Positions 1 to 7,890 of a DNA stretch of 64,000 nucleotides are shown here, one piece after another. Positions within the stretch are counted from its first letter, which is position 1; each line of letters opens with the position of its first letter. The notes under the pieces are model-generated. The model was not told the DNA's origin. It saw only the letters and a program-made list of their open reading frames with translations, and ran no database searches. The stretch covers positions 2,232,001 through 2,296,000 of the forward strand of contig OZ220688.1 in NCBI GenBank assembly GCA_965116445.1, in the 5' to 3' direction. Position numbers and translations under genes: made by a program. Source of the DNA: Multivorans sp965116445 (GTDB lineage Bacteria; Acidobacteriota; Thermoanaerobaculia; Multivoradales; Multivoraceae).

Positions 1-28
1 ACGAAGCCGCTACCGCAAACCGCGGACT

Positions 29-754
29 GTGCAGTTCTCGGTTGCCACGAGTGAGAGATTTACAGTTGCCCCCAACACCGCCGCTGGAATGTCCTCCTGG
101 GTGTGCTCGGTCAATACGGGAACCCTCCCGGCTGAGCTCGCTGGCAAGCGCTACGACGAGATCTTCGTGGGCGCCCTGCCAGAGGGCATCGACCCTGCGG
201 GCGAGAGCGACGAGTTCCACACCTTCGTCGAGTGGGCTCCGGGCTGGCACCGTCGAGTTCCGGTAACCCCTACCCGGCGGATCGAGGTCTACGACTTCGC
301 ATTCAACGAGATGGAACTCGTCCACTTAGACGAGGAAGGCACAATCGGTGATGATGCTGACCCTACAAACAGCACTGTTCCGGACGGCACCGACCCCTTT
401 AGCTACTTTGAACGGCTGGCCCGTGTACGACGCTACGTAGATGAGCACCTTGGGGGGCACCTGGACAGCGAGTCTGTAGCCAACGTTGCCGCGATGTCAC
501 CAACGGGCTTCTCGAGGTACTTCCGCCAGCATGTCGGAACAACATTCGTCGTCTGGTTGGCCCATCGTCGGGTGGAATGGGCCTGCCGCTTGCTGCGGGA
601 ACAGAACGACGCCGTCGGTCAAGTCGCACTTGCCGCAGGCTTCCACAGCGAACGGACTTTCCGCCGGGTCTTCCAAGAGAAGGTCGGCTGCAGCCCGTCG
701 GAGTACCGGAAGCGGTTGCTTCACAGAAGCGTGCGGGCGGAGCCAGCGAAATAG
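29..754 (+). pseudogene. 5'-truncated PP-loop/AraC fusion protein (C-terminal half and AraC HTH only)
   Basis: The frame opens at a GTG and gives 241 residues. From about residue 20 it is clearly homologous to the second half of the protein at 47963-49078 (shared SSWVCSV, LPEG-DPAGES-EFHTF, EWAPGW). The C-terminal 100 residues are an AraC-type double helix-turn-helix (YVDEHL, TGFSRYFRQHVGTTF, GFHSERTFRRVFQ). The N-terminal PP-loop ATP-pyrophosphatase half of the other copy is absent: the first 20 or so residues do not match it, and the homology starts at about base 85. It could be a truncated pseudogene or a stand-alone DNA-binding remnant. The frame is intact to a TAG stop, so some product may still be made. 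The window edge hides whether the missing half lies in another frame upstream. Confidence 0.6.
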
Positions 755-877
755 GCTCCTACGCCCGTACGTCGTTCCCGTGCGCCCGCAGCAGCAGCAC
801 GAGATCGCCCTCGACCAAGCACTCCATGAACCTGCCTCGCGGGAATCGAACTTCCCGTCGGCCTGTCTGAACCGCCG

Positions 878-1033
878 CTAGGCGTCCTCTGCGTGCCTGG
901 TGGGAAGTCGATCCGTCTCCTTCGCCAGTCGACGAAGATCGCGCATCTGCAGGGCGTGTCGTTCCTTCATCGCCCACACCCGCCGCTCCATCGTCGAAGC
1001 GCCCGCTCCTTCGGGCAAATCAATCTCGGCCAC
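878..1033 (-). CDS. Hypothetical 51-residue protein
   Basis: This is a small frame starting at GTG with a strong ribosome binding site just upstream (GGGGGAGG, about 5 bases away). The product is charged and predicted helical, with a run of Arg/Lys/Glu in the second half (RRVWAMKERHALQMRDLRRL), and has no motif I recognise. A very short frame follows on the same strand (ATG at 827, stop at 759; 22 residues, ending LVLLLRAHGNDVRA), which might be coupled to it or be chance. The rest of the 755-1283 gap holds only GC-rich hairpins, including a perfect 6-bp stem with a 3-base loop at 1181-1195. It could be a real small gene or the tail of a decayed one. Confidence 0.35.
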   Translation of the reverse strand: MAEIDLPEGAGASTMERRVWAMKERHALQMRDLRRLAKETDRLPTRHAEDA

Positions 1034-1283
1034 GGCTGCCTCCCCCGTTCCGGAGCGTCGGAAGGGCAGGGTGCCTCTGCTTGGCACTGGACCGCCCCGG
1101 AAGCTCTACAGCCAGGACGGCAGCCGACCGGGACGACGACCGATGATAGACGACCGCCCGGCGGATACATGCGCAATCGACCACTGTGTCAGTGGCCACT
1201 GGAGTTCGCCCGCGGGGCGGTCGGCCGCCCGCCGCGGCCCAGACCCCTGTCGGGCCGCCTTCAGAAGAGCGGCAGCGGTTCGT

Positions 1284-2555
1284 TCAGGCTACATACGGAA
1301 TCGTCTGCGGCCCCTCGGGCAGCACGCAGACGCGTCCGTCGGGCCGGCCGGCGAGGCATTCGGCGATTGCCCCATCGAGGTCCGGCGCCGGCTCGAAGTG
1401 GGCGGCTGCGAGTTGCTCAGCGGTCAGACCGCCGGCCTTGACCAGAACCCGGGCCCGCCGCTGAATCAACGCCTGGACCTGCACCTGCCACTGATCTGGT
1501 TCGGTAACAGGCCGCGCCTCGATCTGCTGGAGCAGCTCCTCCGGCGAGCCGCCGCGGCCGAGGAGCTCGGCGTAGCGGCCATGGTCCGGGATACCGTCGC
1601 TGCACTCGGCAGCGCAGATGATCGTGCCGCCGTCGGCGACGACCTGCGCCGCGGCCGACATCCCCTTGACTGCCTGGTAGAGATTCTGGTCGAGGGGATA
1701 GCCGGAGTTCGTCGTCACGACGACCTCGAAGCGCCGCCCGGTCTCCCGCATCGCGATGGGCTTCGCGGCCGCACAGGCCTGGGCGTGCATCTCGAAGAGT
1801 TCGCCCGCGAAGACGTGCGTGATCTTCTGCTGCCGGTCCAGCAACACGTCGACGCTGAAGTGCGGCTTCGCCTCGGGCCGCGCCGCGATCGCGCGGATAT
1901 CGGTGTGGAGCGGGTTCTCGTCGATGATCCCCCAGGTCGAGCGCGGGTCGCCGACGCGGGCGGCGTCGTGCAAGGTGAGCACGGTGTCGAGACCGGCAAG
2001 ACCGGGAGCGACCATCTTCGGGCCGCCCGAGAAACCGGCGAAGAAGTGCGGCTCGACGAAGCCGGTCGTGATCCGGAGGTCCGCCTCGAGCCAGTGGCGG
2101 CAGAGACGGGTCGGAACGCCGTTGCCGCTCTCGCCGATGTCGACGAGCGAAGACTCGTCGCGGGCGTCATGGTTCACCACCCGACAGGAACTCAGGATCT
2201 CTTCGCCGAGCATCGTCCGCAGTTCGGCCGGCGTGTTCGCCCGGTGCGTGCCCGTCGCGATCAGGATCGTCACGTCTTCCGGGCGCACGATGCCGTCGAG
2301 TTCACGCAGCACCGCCCCGACCATCTCCCGGCGCGGCTGAGCCCGCGTGATGTCGCACACCGAGATCGCGACCGTCTGACCGGGCTTGGCCAGTTCCCGA
2401 AGCGAGGGACCCGCCACCGGCGCGCGCAAAGCCGCGGTCAGGGCTGTATCGGGATCCGCGAGCGCCGACGCCTGGACGGGCTCGATCACCGTCGTCCGCT
2501 CACGCGGAACGTCGATCTCAAGGCCGCTTCGGCCGTAAGCGAGGCGGACCCGCAT
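1284..2555 (-). CDS. larA: LarA-like lactate racemase domain protein
   Basis: The 423-residue product matches the LarA family, nickel-pincer enzymes that racemise lactate or other 2-hydroxy acids. Visible family motifs are TGTHR (about one third in), EPHFFAGFSGGPKMVAPG, which holds the His and the Lys that carries the pincer cofactor in LarA, and TLHDAARVG with a further conserved His. The start is the ATG at 2555, sixteen bases after the stop of the DUF1080 gene, so the two are probably one transcript; the frame upstream of it reads as non-protein. LarB, LarC and LarE, which make the cofactor, are not in the window. Many LarA homologues act on substrates other than lactate, so the substrate is open. 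Confidence 0.85.
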   Translation of the reverse strand: MRVRLAYGRSGLEIDVPRERTTVIEPVQASALADPDTALTAALRAPVAGPSLRELAKPGQTVAISVCDITRAQPRREMVGAVLRELDGIVRPEDVTILIATGTHRANTPAELRTMLGEEILSSCRVVNHDARDESSLVDIGESGNGVPTRLCRHWLEADLRITTGFVEPHFFAGFSGGPKMVAPGLAGLDTVLTLHDAARVGDPRSTWGIIDENPLHTDIRAIAARPEAKPHFSVDVLLDRQQKITHVFAGELFEMHAQACAAAKPIAMRETGRRFEVVVTTNSGYPLDQNLYQAVKGMSAAAQVVADGGTIICAAECSDGIPDHGRYAELLGRGGSPEELLQQIEARPVTEPDQWQVQVQALIQRRARVLVKAGGLTAEQLAAAHFEPAPDLDGAIAECLAGRPDGRVCVLPEGPQTIPYVA

Positions 2556-2571
2556 CAGCCGAGGAGGTGCC

Positions 2572-3960
2572 CTACTCCGCCTCGTCGAGGCGGCGCACCT
2601 TGATGCTGCGAAACGCGACCTCGTCGCCGTGGTCCTGGAGCAGGATGCGGCCCTCCGGCCACTGTCCGAAAGCCTCGCGGCCGGCGAACTTGCTTGCTCC
2701 GATCGCCTCCGCGAGCTCCGCCGAGTGGCGGTCGAACTCCAGCACCGGCACGTGGTTGAGCCAGTGCTCCACCCGCCCGTCCGCGTGGACGACGATCCGG
2801 GCATGGTTGAAGCGGCCCGGACCCTTGACGAAGCGCCCAATCTTCGTCGCCGGCAGCAAGTCGTAGAGCGAGGCCAGGGTGCGATTCCCGTTCAGGCCGG
2901 CCTGAGCGTCCGGGTGCCGCAGGTCGTCCAGGATCTGGTACTCGAACGCGACCGCCGTACCCGGAGCCGAGTCGTAGCCCTCGGTGACCAGGTACTTGAT
3001 ACCGCTATTCGCGCCCTCGGTCATCCGGAACTCAAGCTGAAGTTCGAAGGCCGAGAACGACTCGCGTGTCACGATGCCGCCGCCGCGTTCGGCGCCCGGT
3101 TCCGAGGCGAGCACCGTGAGTTCCCCGTCCCGCACCGCCCAGCCGGCCTCCGGAAAGTCCTCCCGATGGGCGCCGCGCCAGGCCTCCGTGCTCTCGCCGT
3201 CGAAGAGCAGCCGCCAGCCCTGAGCCGCCGCCGCTTCGGACAACTCGTTCGGCCGCGTGTCGACAATGTAGGGGAACGTCCGCCCGCTTGGCGTGAGGCC
3301 TTCCGTTCGCAGCCAGACGTTCCGGTAGCGGACCTGCAACCCACCCTGCTCCGGTCCGACCGAATGGACCTGGAGCGCGATGAACCCGCTGGCCGTCATC
3401 TCGTCAATCAGAAACGTGGCCGGCACGTTGTTGAGCCAGGTCCGGATCTCGGGGCCGATCGCCTCGATGTAGAGGTGGTTCCAACCTCCCTGGCGAAACG
3501 CCTGACTGGCGGCCGGATTCGCCGCCAGCGGATACAGCCAGCCGCGCCGGGCCTCGTCGTAGACGCCGGCGCTCCACGCCCGCTCGCTGGGGTCGATCTC
3601 GACCTGGTAGCCGTGCACGGTCCCATTCCGGTAGGCCGGGTCGCTGTGGCTTCGGATCTGGACGCCGGCGTTCAGGCCCTCGTCGATCTTGAACTCCAAC
3701 TGGAGCGCGAAGTCACCGTACTCCTTCTCGGTCGCCAGGAAGGAGTTGGGCGTCTCGATGACCGCCGTGCCCACGACGACCCCGTCCTCCAGCGTGTACT
3801 CCGCGGCGCCTCCGAGCTGACGCCATCCCTCCTCGAGCCCGCCCGCGGTCAGGTCGATCCAGCCGGAGTCTGGCGCCGGTTGGGCGAGCCCGGGCACCGC
3901 TACAACAATCAGGAGCAGCACGCAGGACGACACCATGGAAGACCTTGGAGAGCGGCGCAT
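2572..3960 (-). CDS. Secreted protein with two DUF1080 (3-keto-disaccharide hydrolase) domains
   Basis: The 462-residue product has an N-terminal signal peptide (MRRSPRSS then a hydrophobic stretch ending PGLAQ) followed by two concanavalin-like DUF1080 domains, roughly residues 30-215 and 235-460. Each carries the typical pieces: LQLEFKIDEGLNAGVQIRS and GYQVEIDP in the first; WRLLFDGES, ELQLEFRMTEGANSGIKYLV, FEYQILDD and WLNHVPVLEFDRHS in the second. DUF1080 proteins bind or hydrolyse (3-keto)glycosides outside the cytoplasm. A shorter start at 3936 has a better-spaced AAGG but would lose the positive n-region of the signal peptide, so 3960 is preferred. It lies just upstream of larA, with no dehydrogenase partner next to it. 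Confidence 0.8.
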   Translation of the reverse strand: MRRSPRSSMVSSCVLLLIVVAVPGLAQPAPDSGWIDLTAGGLEEGWRQLGGAAEYTLEDGVVVGTAVIETPNSFLATEKEYGDFALQLEFKIDEGLNAGVQIRSHSDPAYRNGTVHGYQVEIDPSERAWSAGVYDEARRGWLYPLAANPAASQAFRQGGWNHLYIEAIGPEIRTWLNNVPATFLIDEMTASGFIALQVHSVGPEQGGLQVRYRNVWLRTEGLTPSGRTFPYIVDTRPNELSEAAAAQGWRLLFDGESTEAWRGAHREDFPEAGWAVRDGELTVLASEPGAERGGGIVTRESFSAFELQLEFRMTEGANSGIKYLVTEGYDSAPGTAVAFEYQILDDLRHPDAQAGLNGNRTLASLYDLLPATKIGRFVKGPGRFNHARIVVHADGRVEHWLNHVPVLEFDRHSAELAEAIGASKFAGREAFGQWPEGRILLQDHGDEVAFRSIKVRRLDEAE

Positions 3961-4054
3961 CGGTGCGTCAGCTTACCGCCCCCGTCGCGGTGACCACCGT
4001 CAAGTGGTCGACGGGACACACCGTGACCTTCCCCGCGACCAGCCAACCCGACGA

Positions 4055-4101
4055 CATCGATGATGCAGATCGTTGACATCATGATGCCCCCTTCTTAGCA
4101 T
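4055..4101 (+). promoter_or_regulatory. vapBC promoter with palindromic operator candidate
   Basis: TTGACA at 4073-4078 and TAGCAT at 4096-4101 are separated by 17 bases and end 7 bases before the vapB ATG, so the transcript would be leaderless. The palindrome CATCATGATG (4077-4086) overlaps the end of the -35, and a related palindrome CATCGATG lies at 4055-4062. Two related palindromes around the -35 are what a self-repressing antitoxin would be expected to bind. The promoter and repeats are seen; the operator role is inferred. Confidence 0.55.
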
Positions 4102-4108
4102 CCACACC

Positions 4109-4354
4109 ATGAGAACGACCCTGACCCTCGACGACGATGTCGCCGCCAAGGTGCGCGAGAAGATGGTGCGGACCGGTACGACGATGAAGCAGATCGTGAA
4201 CGTCACTCTCCGGAGGGGCTTCGAGGCGCCCGGCGAGGAAGAGCTCGCTATCCCCTTCACGGTGGAGGCACGACCCATGGGTCTCCGGCCGGGATTCGAC
4301 CTGGACGACATCAGCGGCCTGCTCGATCACCTGGACGGTCCCACGCACCGGTGA
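4109..4354 (+). CDS. vapB: VapB-type antitoxin (DUF2191-like)
   Basis: The 81-residue product begins MRTTLTLDDDVAAKVREKM, the ribbon-helix-helix opening of DUF2191/VapB antitoxins, which dimerise to bind DNA. The C-terminal part (GLRPGFDLDDISGLLDHLDG) is the acidic tail that would wrap the toxin. It overlaps the toxin gene by four bases (GTGA), a usual arrangement for coupled translation. Autorepression through the palindromes at 4055-4086 is likely but inferred. Confidence 0.8.
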   Translation: MRTTLTLDDDVAAKVREKMVRTGTTMKQIVNVTLRRGFEAPGEEELAIPFTVEARPMGLRPGFDLDDISGLLDHLDGPTHR

Positions 4355-4794
4355 CGCTCGTCGACGCCAACGTGCTGCTCTACGCCTACGACTCCGCGAG
4401 TCCGTTCCAGGAGGCGTCGAAGCGTTGGCTCGAGGCCGAGCTCTCGTCCGGACGTTCCCTCAGCTTTGCGCTCGTCACCCTGCTGGCGTTCGTTCGGATC
4501 GCCTCCGATCGCCGCGTCTTCGCCCGACCGCTGACGCCAGCCGAAGCCTGCTCCCTGATCGAGGACTGGCTGGCCCAACCCAACGCAAGGATGTTGCAAC
4601 CGGGGCCCCGAACCTGGACGATTCTGAGCGAACTCTGCGCCAGCGGCCAAGCCAGGGGCCCGATGGTGATGGACGCGCACCTCGCTGCCCTGGCTCTGGA
4701 ACACGGCGCATCGATCGCCACGACCGACCGGGACTTCACCCGGTTCCCGGGTGTCGAGCTTGTAAACCCGGTTGGCGAAAGCGCCGCGGGCTAG
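4351..4794 (+). CDS. vapC: VapC-type PIN-domain toxin
   Basis: The 147-residue product is a PIN-domain ribonuclease. Acidic metal-binding positions are visible in LVDANVLLYA near the N terminus, in VMDAHLAALA, and in ATTDRDFTRF near the C terminus. The second canonical Glu position is occupied by the LLAFVRI variant common in this branch. It starts at a GTG that overlaps the vapB stop. VapC toxins cut tRNA or rRNA, and the RNA target cannot be told from sequence. The pair sits alone between the divergent DUF1080/larA unit and the Ldh2 gene. Confidence 0.85.
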   Translation: MTLVDANVLLYAYDSASPFQEASKRWLEAELSSGRSLSFALVTLLAFVRIASDRRVFARPLTPAEACSLIEDWLAQPNARMLQPGPRTWTILSELCASGQARGPMVMDAHLAALALEHGASIATTDRDFTRFPGVELVNPVGESAAG

Positions 4795-4841
4795 GATCGC
4801 CGCTTCCGCGCCGTGGACGGCGCAAAGAGGAGAACGGAGCC

Positions 4842-5915
4842 TTGGAGTCGATCGAAATCCATCCCCAGGCGTTGCGCGAAGCGGCCTCCTTGATCCTTGA
4901 AGCCGGCGGCAGCGGGCCGGAAGAGGCGCGCATCGTCGCCGACCACCTCGTGCTGGCCAACCTGTCCGGCCACGACAGCCACGGCATCGGCATGCTGCCC
5001 GCCTACGAGCGGAGCCTCAGCAACGGAACCCTGCACCCGAACCAGAAGGTCGAGCTGGTCCGCGACGACGGCGCGATCATGATGTTCGATGGCGGCATGG
5101 GCTACGGCCAGGTCGTCGGCCGCGAGGCGACCGCGGCCACGATCGAACGCTGCCGGGACACCGGCGTGGTTCTGGCGTCGGTCCGCTACTGCCATCACCT
5201 GGGGCGCATCGGCACCTACGGCGAGCAGGTGGCTGACGCCGGCCTCGCCTCGATTCACTTCGTCAACGTCGTCGGCCACCAGGCCCTGGTCGCTCCCTAC
5301 CGGGGCACGGACGCCCGCTACTCGACGAATCCGATGTGCCTCGCGCTGCCGGGAAGCGACACCCAACCGCCGGTTCTCCTCGACATGGCGACGAGCCGAA
5401 TCGCCCACGGCAAGGCGCGGGTTGCCCACAACAAGGGCGAGGAGGTGCCCGCGGGCTCGCTGATCGACCATCGCGGACGCCAGACTCTCGACCCGAGCGT
5501 CCTCTTCACCCAGCCGGTGGGCGCACTCACCTCCTTCGGAGACCACAAGGGTTACGGCCTGGCGATCTTCTGCGAACTCCTCGGCGGCATGATGAGCGGC
5601 GGCCGTACCGCCCAGCCCGAACACGGGATGGAGGGCACGATCATGAACAACATGTTCATGGTCGTCTTCGACCCCGAGCGGCTGATCGAACGTTCGGCGA
5701 TGGACCACGAACTCGCAGCCCTGGTCGCCCACGTCAAGGCGTCGCCGGCCGCAGACGCGGACGAGCCGGTGCTCGTGCCCGGCGACCCCGAGCGAGCGAT
5801 GCGTCTCGAACGCGCCGAAGCGGTCCCGGTCGATGCAGAGTCCTGGCGTCAGATCGTTGCTACCGGTGAACGGCTGGGAGTGGAGCCGGCCGAACTCGAA
5901 GCGTTACCGGCCTAG
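4842..5915 (+). CDS. Ldh2-family malate/L-lactate dehydrogenase (YlbC/YiaK type)
   Basis: The 357-residue product belongs to the NAD(P)-dependent Ldh2 family, which oxidises or reduces 2-hydroxy/2-oxo acids such as malate, lactate or ureidoglycolate. Visible motifs are HDSHGIGMLPAYERSL near the N terminus, the RYCHHLGRIGTYGEQ segment, MATSRIAHGK, and the C-terminal GDHKGYGLAIFCELLGGMMSGG. The start is a TTG preceded by AAAGAGGAG about ten bases upstream; the longer in-frame stretch overlaps vapC and looks non-protein. Length is normal for the family. The last codon sits inside the 6-bp duplication made by the insertion sequence that follows. Together with the LarA-like gene nearby it may handle 2-hydroxy acids (inference). 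Confidence 0.85.
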   Translation: MESIEIHPQALREAASLILEAGGSGPEEARIVADHLVLANLSGHDSHGIGMLPAYERSLSNGTLHPNQKVELVRDDGAIMMFDGGMGYGQVVGREATAATIERCRDTGVVLASVRYCHHLGRIGTYGEQVADAGLASIHFVNVVGHQALVAPYRGTDARYSTNPMCLALPGSDTQPPVLLDMATSRIAHGKARVAHNKGEEVPAGSLIDHRGRQTLDPSVLFTQPVGALTSFGDHKGYGLAIFCELLGGMMSGGRTAQPEHGMEGTIMNNMFMVVFDPERLIERSAMDHELAALVAHVKASPAADADEPVLVPGDPERAMRLERAEAVPVDAESWRQIVATGERLGVEPAELEALPA

Positions 5916-5916
5916 C
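5911..5916. repeat. Left copy of 6-bp target duplication (CCTAGC)
   Basis: CCTAGC abuts the left end of the insertion sequence and is repeated at 7885-7890. It includes the TAG stop of the Ldh2 gene. Confidence 0.8.
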
Positions 5917-6006
5917 CCGAAGTTCTGAGCACCAAGTTGGAGAATCCCTTATGGGTAGGGGATTGATGGTGGATTCGGCGTGTACGGTACTGGGTACGGT
6001 CGTCTT

Positions 6007-7725
6007 TCAGGGTCGTACTTTGAGGAGTCCGAGGGCCCTTTCCTGTAGAGGCGTGGGCCGGGCGAGTATGTCGGCGAAGTCGTCTTCGGCGCCCGGCATG
6101 GCGACTCGGTTTCTGGTCAGCGTGGCGAGGTCTTGGAGGAGCGTCTGGAAGCTGTGGACGGGGAGTCCATCGTCGGTGCGTCGGGAGTTGACCTTGAGCA
6201 TCGCGGCGTTGGATCTGCGCGCCGGGTCTACGGGTGAGTCCCGATCGTCGGTCTTGTGTTCATCGTCGAAGAGAATAGGCGCGAGCCGCCTTCTCATGTG
6301 CCATTCGACGTAGTAGGCGAGGGTGCAGAGGAGGACGTGTGCTCGCACGCGGCCGTCGAGTCGGTGGTGTACGGGTCGGACCTTGAGGTCGACGCTCTTG
6401 AGGCTTCGGAAGGCTCGTTCGACGCGGCTGAGGCTCTTGTAGGAGCGTACGGCGTCCTCGGCGGTCAGGTCGTCTTGCGGGACGTTGGTTCGTATGACGT
6501 AGAGGCCGTCGAGGGCTGCCTCGTCGTCGATGCGTTGCTGGTTGCGGCTGAAGCTGAAGCCGTCGTCTTCGATCTCGATGTCGTAGTGCTTGCCGACCTT
6601 GTACTTTCTCAGGGCTCGGTCGGCTCTGACAGCGATTTCCTTGCTGCCGCGAAGCGGCCTGTTCTTTCGCTTCGTGGCCTTTTGGACGGCTTCGAGGAGT
6701 TCGTCGGTCCTGTCGAGCAGTTCCAGACGCTTGCGGCGCCTCTCGGCCGCCAGGAGCGGGTTCCGGCACACGATCAGGCGCTCGTCGGGGTACAGCTCCG
6801 GGGCGCTGATCTCCGCCAGGTCTCGTTGGTCGAAGAGCGACAGTTGCAGCCATCCCTGCTCGGCCAGGGTGCGGATGGCCGGCGCGCGCAGGGCGCTGAT
6901 CCAGGCCAGACCGGCGGGGTCGAGGTCTTCCTCGATGCGGGCGTTGGTGATCAGTCCGCGGTCGCCGACGACGACGACCCGATCCAGCGAGAAGCGGTCG
7001 CGGAGCTTCTGCACCTGGCTGTTCAACGCGGCGGGGTCGGCGGTGTTGCCCTCGAAGACCTCGACGGCTACCGGGCATCCGTCCCGGTTGCAGAGCAGGG
7101 CGAAGACGATCTGCAGCTTTCCCCGTTTCTTGTCCCTGGAGTAGCCGTGTCTGGCCAGCTTGCACTTGCTGCCTTCGAGGTAGACGGAGGTCAGGTCGCA
7201 GAGGACGAGCGAGCCTTCTTCGAGATGCCGCCTGGCGAGTCCGCGTTCGATCTTCGGCTGGCGTTGAATCAGCCAGTCCATGGCCTCGTAGAGGTCGTCT
7301 GCGGAGGCTTCTTCGACCCCGAGTTCTTCGGCGAGGGTGTGAGTGGCGGTTTCGCTGGCGAGTCCTCTGGCGGTGGCAAGCTTGGAACGCGGTTCGAGGA
7401 TTCGCGCCGCGATCATGGCGACGACGAGGGCTCGTTGCTTCGAGGGGGCGCGGTCGAGCAGTCTCTCGAGTCCGAGCCGTTTCAGCGTGCCGAGCACGGC
7501 GGCGACGTGCCCGTGGGGTTTGGCTCGCAGGATCTCGAAGGCGGCGTCGAGGGAGGGCAGGGCGACGCCTCCCTTGAGCAGTGTTCTGAATCCTTCGACG
7601 AGATGCTCAGGCAACCTGGAGAGGTTGGCGAGTGTGCGTTTCTTGACCTTTCCGTCCAGTCGGTAGGACTCTCGGAGCAGGACGGCGGGCGGCGAGTTGC
7701 GGTTGGGCACGCGTTCGATGTACAT
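6007..7725 (-). CDS. IS1634-family DDE transposase
   Basis: The 572-residue product starts MYIERVPNRNSPP, the opening typical of IS1634-type transposases, and is full length for the family. Candidate catalytic acidic residues are in CDLTSVYLEG, VVVGDRGLITNARIEED and the C-terminal YKSLSRVERAFRSLK followed by RPVHH. No frameshift is visible. Translation starts at ATG 7725, about two bases after the predicted transcription start, so the message is nearly leaderless. Confidence 0.9.
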   Translation of the reverse strand: MYIERVPNRNSPPAVLLRESYRLDGKVKKRTLANLSRLPEHLVEGFRTLLKGGVALPSLDAAFEILRAKPHGHVAAVLGTLKRLGLERLLDRAPSKQRALVVAMIAARILEPRSKLATARGLASETATHTLAEELGVEEASADDLYEAMDWLIQRQPKIERGLARRHLEEGSLVLCDLTSVYLEGSKCKLARHGYSRDKKRGKLQIVFALLCNRDGCPVAVEVFEGNTADPAALNSQVQKLRDRFSLDRVVVVGDRGLITNARIEEDLDPAGLAWISALRAPAIRTLAEQGWLQLSLFDQRDLAEISAPELYPDERLIVCRNPLLAAERRRKRLELLDRTDELLEAVQKATKRKNRPLRGSKEIAVRADRALRKYKVGKHYDIEIEDDGFSFSRNQQRIDDEAALDGLYVIRTNVPQDDLTAEDAVRSYKSLSRVERAFRSLKSVDLKVRPVHHRLDGRVRAHVLLCTLAYYVEWHMRRRLAPILFDDEHKTDDRDSPVDPARRSNAAMLKVNSRRTDDGLPVHSFQTLLQDLATLTRNRVAMPGAEDDFADILARPTPLQERALGLLKVRP

Positions 7726-7733
7726 GGCTTCTC

Positions 7734-7762
7734 ATGTTAGCCGCGCCATCTTATGATGTCTA
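7734..7762 (-). promoter_or_regulatory. Transposase promoter
   Basis: On the minus strand TAGACA (7762-7757) and TAACAT (7739-7734) are 17 bases apart, and the -10 ends 8 bases before the transposase ATG. Confidence 0.5.
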
Positions 7763-7884
7763 CCTCATCTCCCGCTCTTACATGGGTACAAAAGGCAGGC
7801 GCGAGACAGTCCCCGAAGCAGGGAAACCCAACTGGAACAAGGCCTGCCGCACCGCGCGAGGCGCCCAAACGCTCAGAACTTCGG

Positions 7885-7890
7885 CCTAGC
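7885..7890. repeat. Right copy of 6-bp target duplication (CCTAGC)
   Basis: Direct repeat of 5911-5916. On the minus strand it supplies the TAG stop of the esterase gene, so before insertion the two convergent genes shared overlapping stop codons. Confidence 0.8.

Larger units (their letters stand above)
5917..7884 (-). mobile_element. IS1634-like insertion sequence, complete
   Basis: This is a 1968-bp element with perfect 14-bp terminal inverted repeats: CCGAAGTTCTGAGC at 5917-5930 and its reverse complement at 7871-7884. It is flanked by a 6-bp direct repeat CCTAGC. It carries one intact transposase gene on the minus strand with its own promoter. Ends, duplication and an open transposase frame all indicate a recent and possibly active copy. 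Its sequence looks less GC-rich than its neighbours, fitting a foreign origin. Confidence 0.9.

Noticed and set aside
830..850. A TTCGATTCC string on the minus strand resembling a tRNA T-arm
   Set aside because: The flanking bases do not form a proper T-stem and there is no acceptor, D or anticodon arm around it.
900..2603. A long plus-strand open frame opposite larA
   Set aside because: It is the antisense shadow of a GC-rich gene: Arg/Pro/Gly/Asp-rich, no family motifs, while the minus frame is a clear LarA protein.
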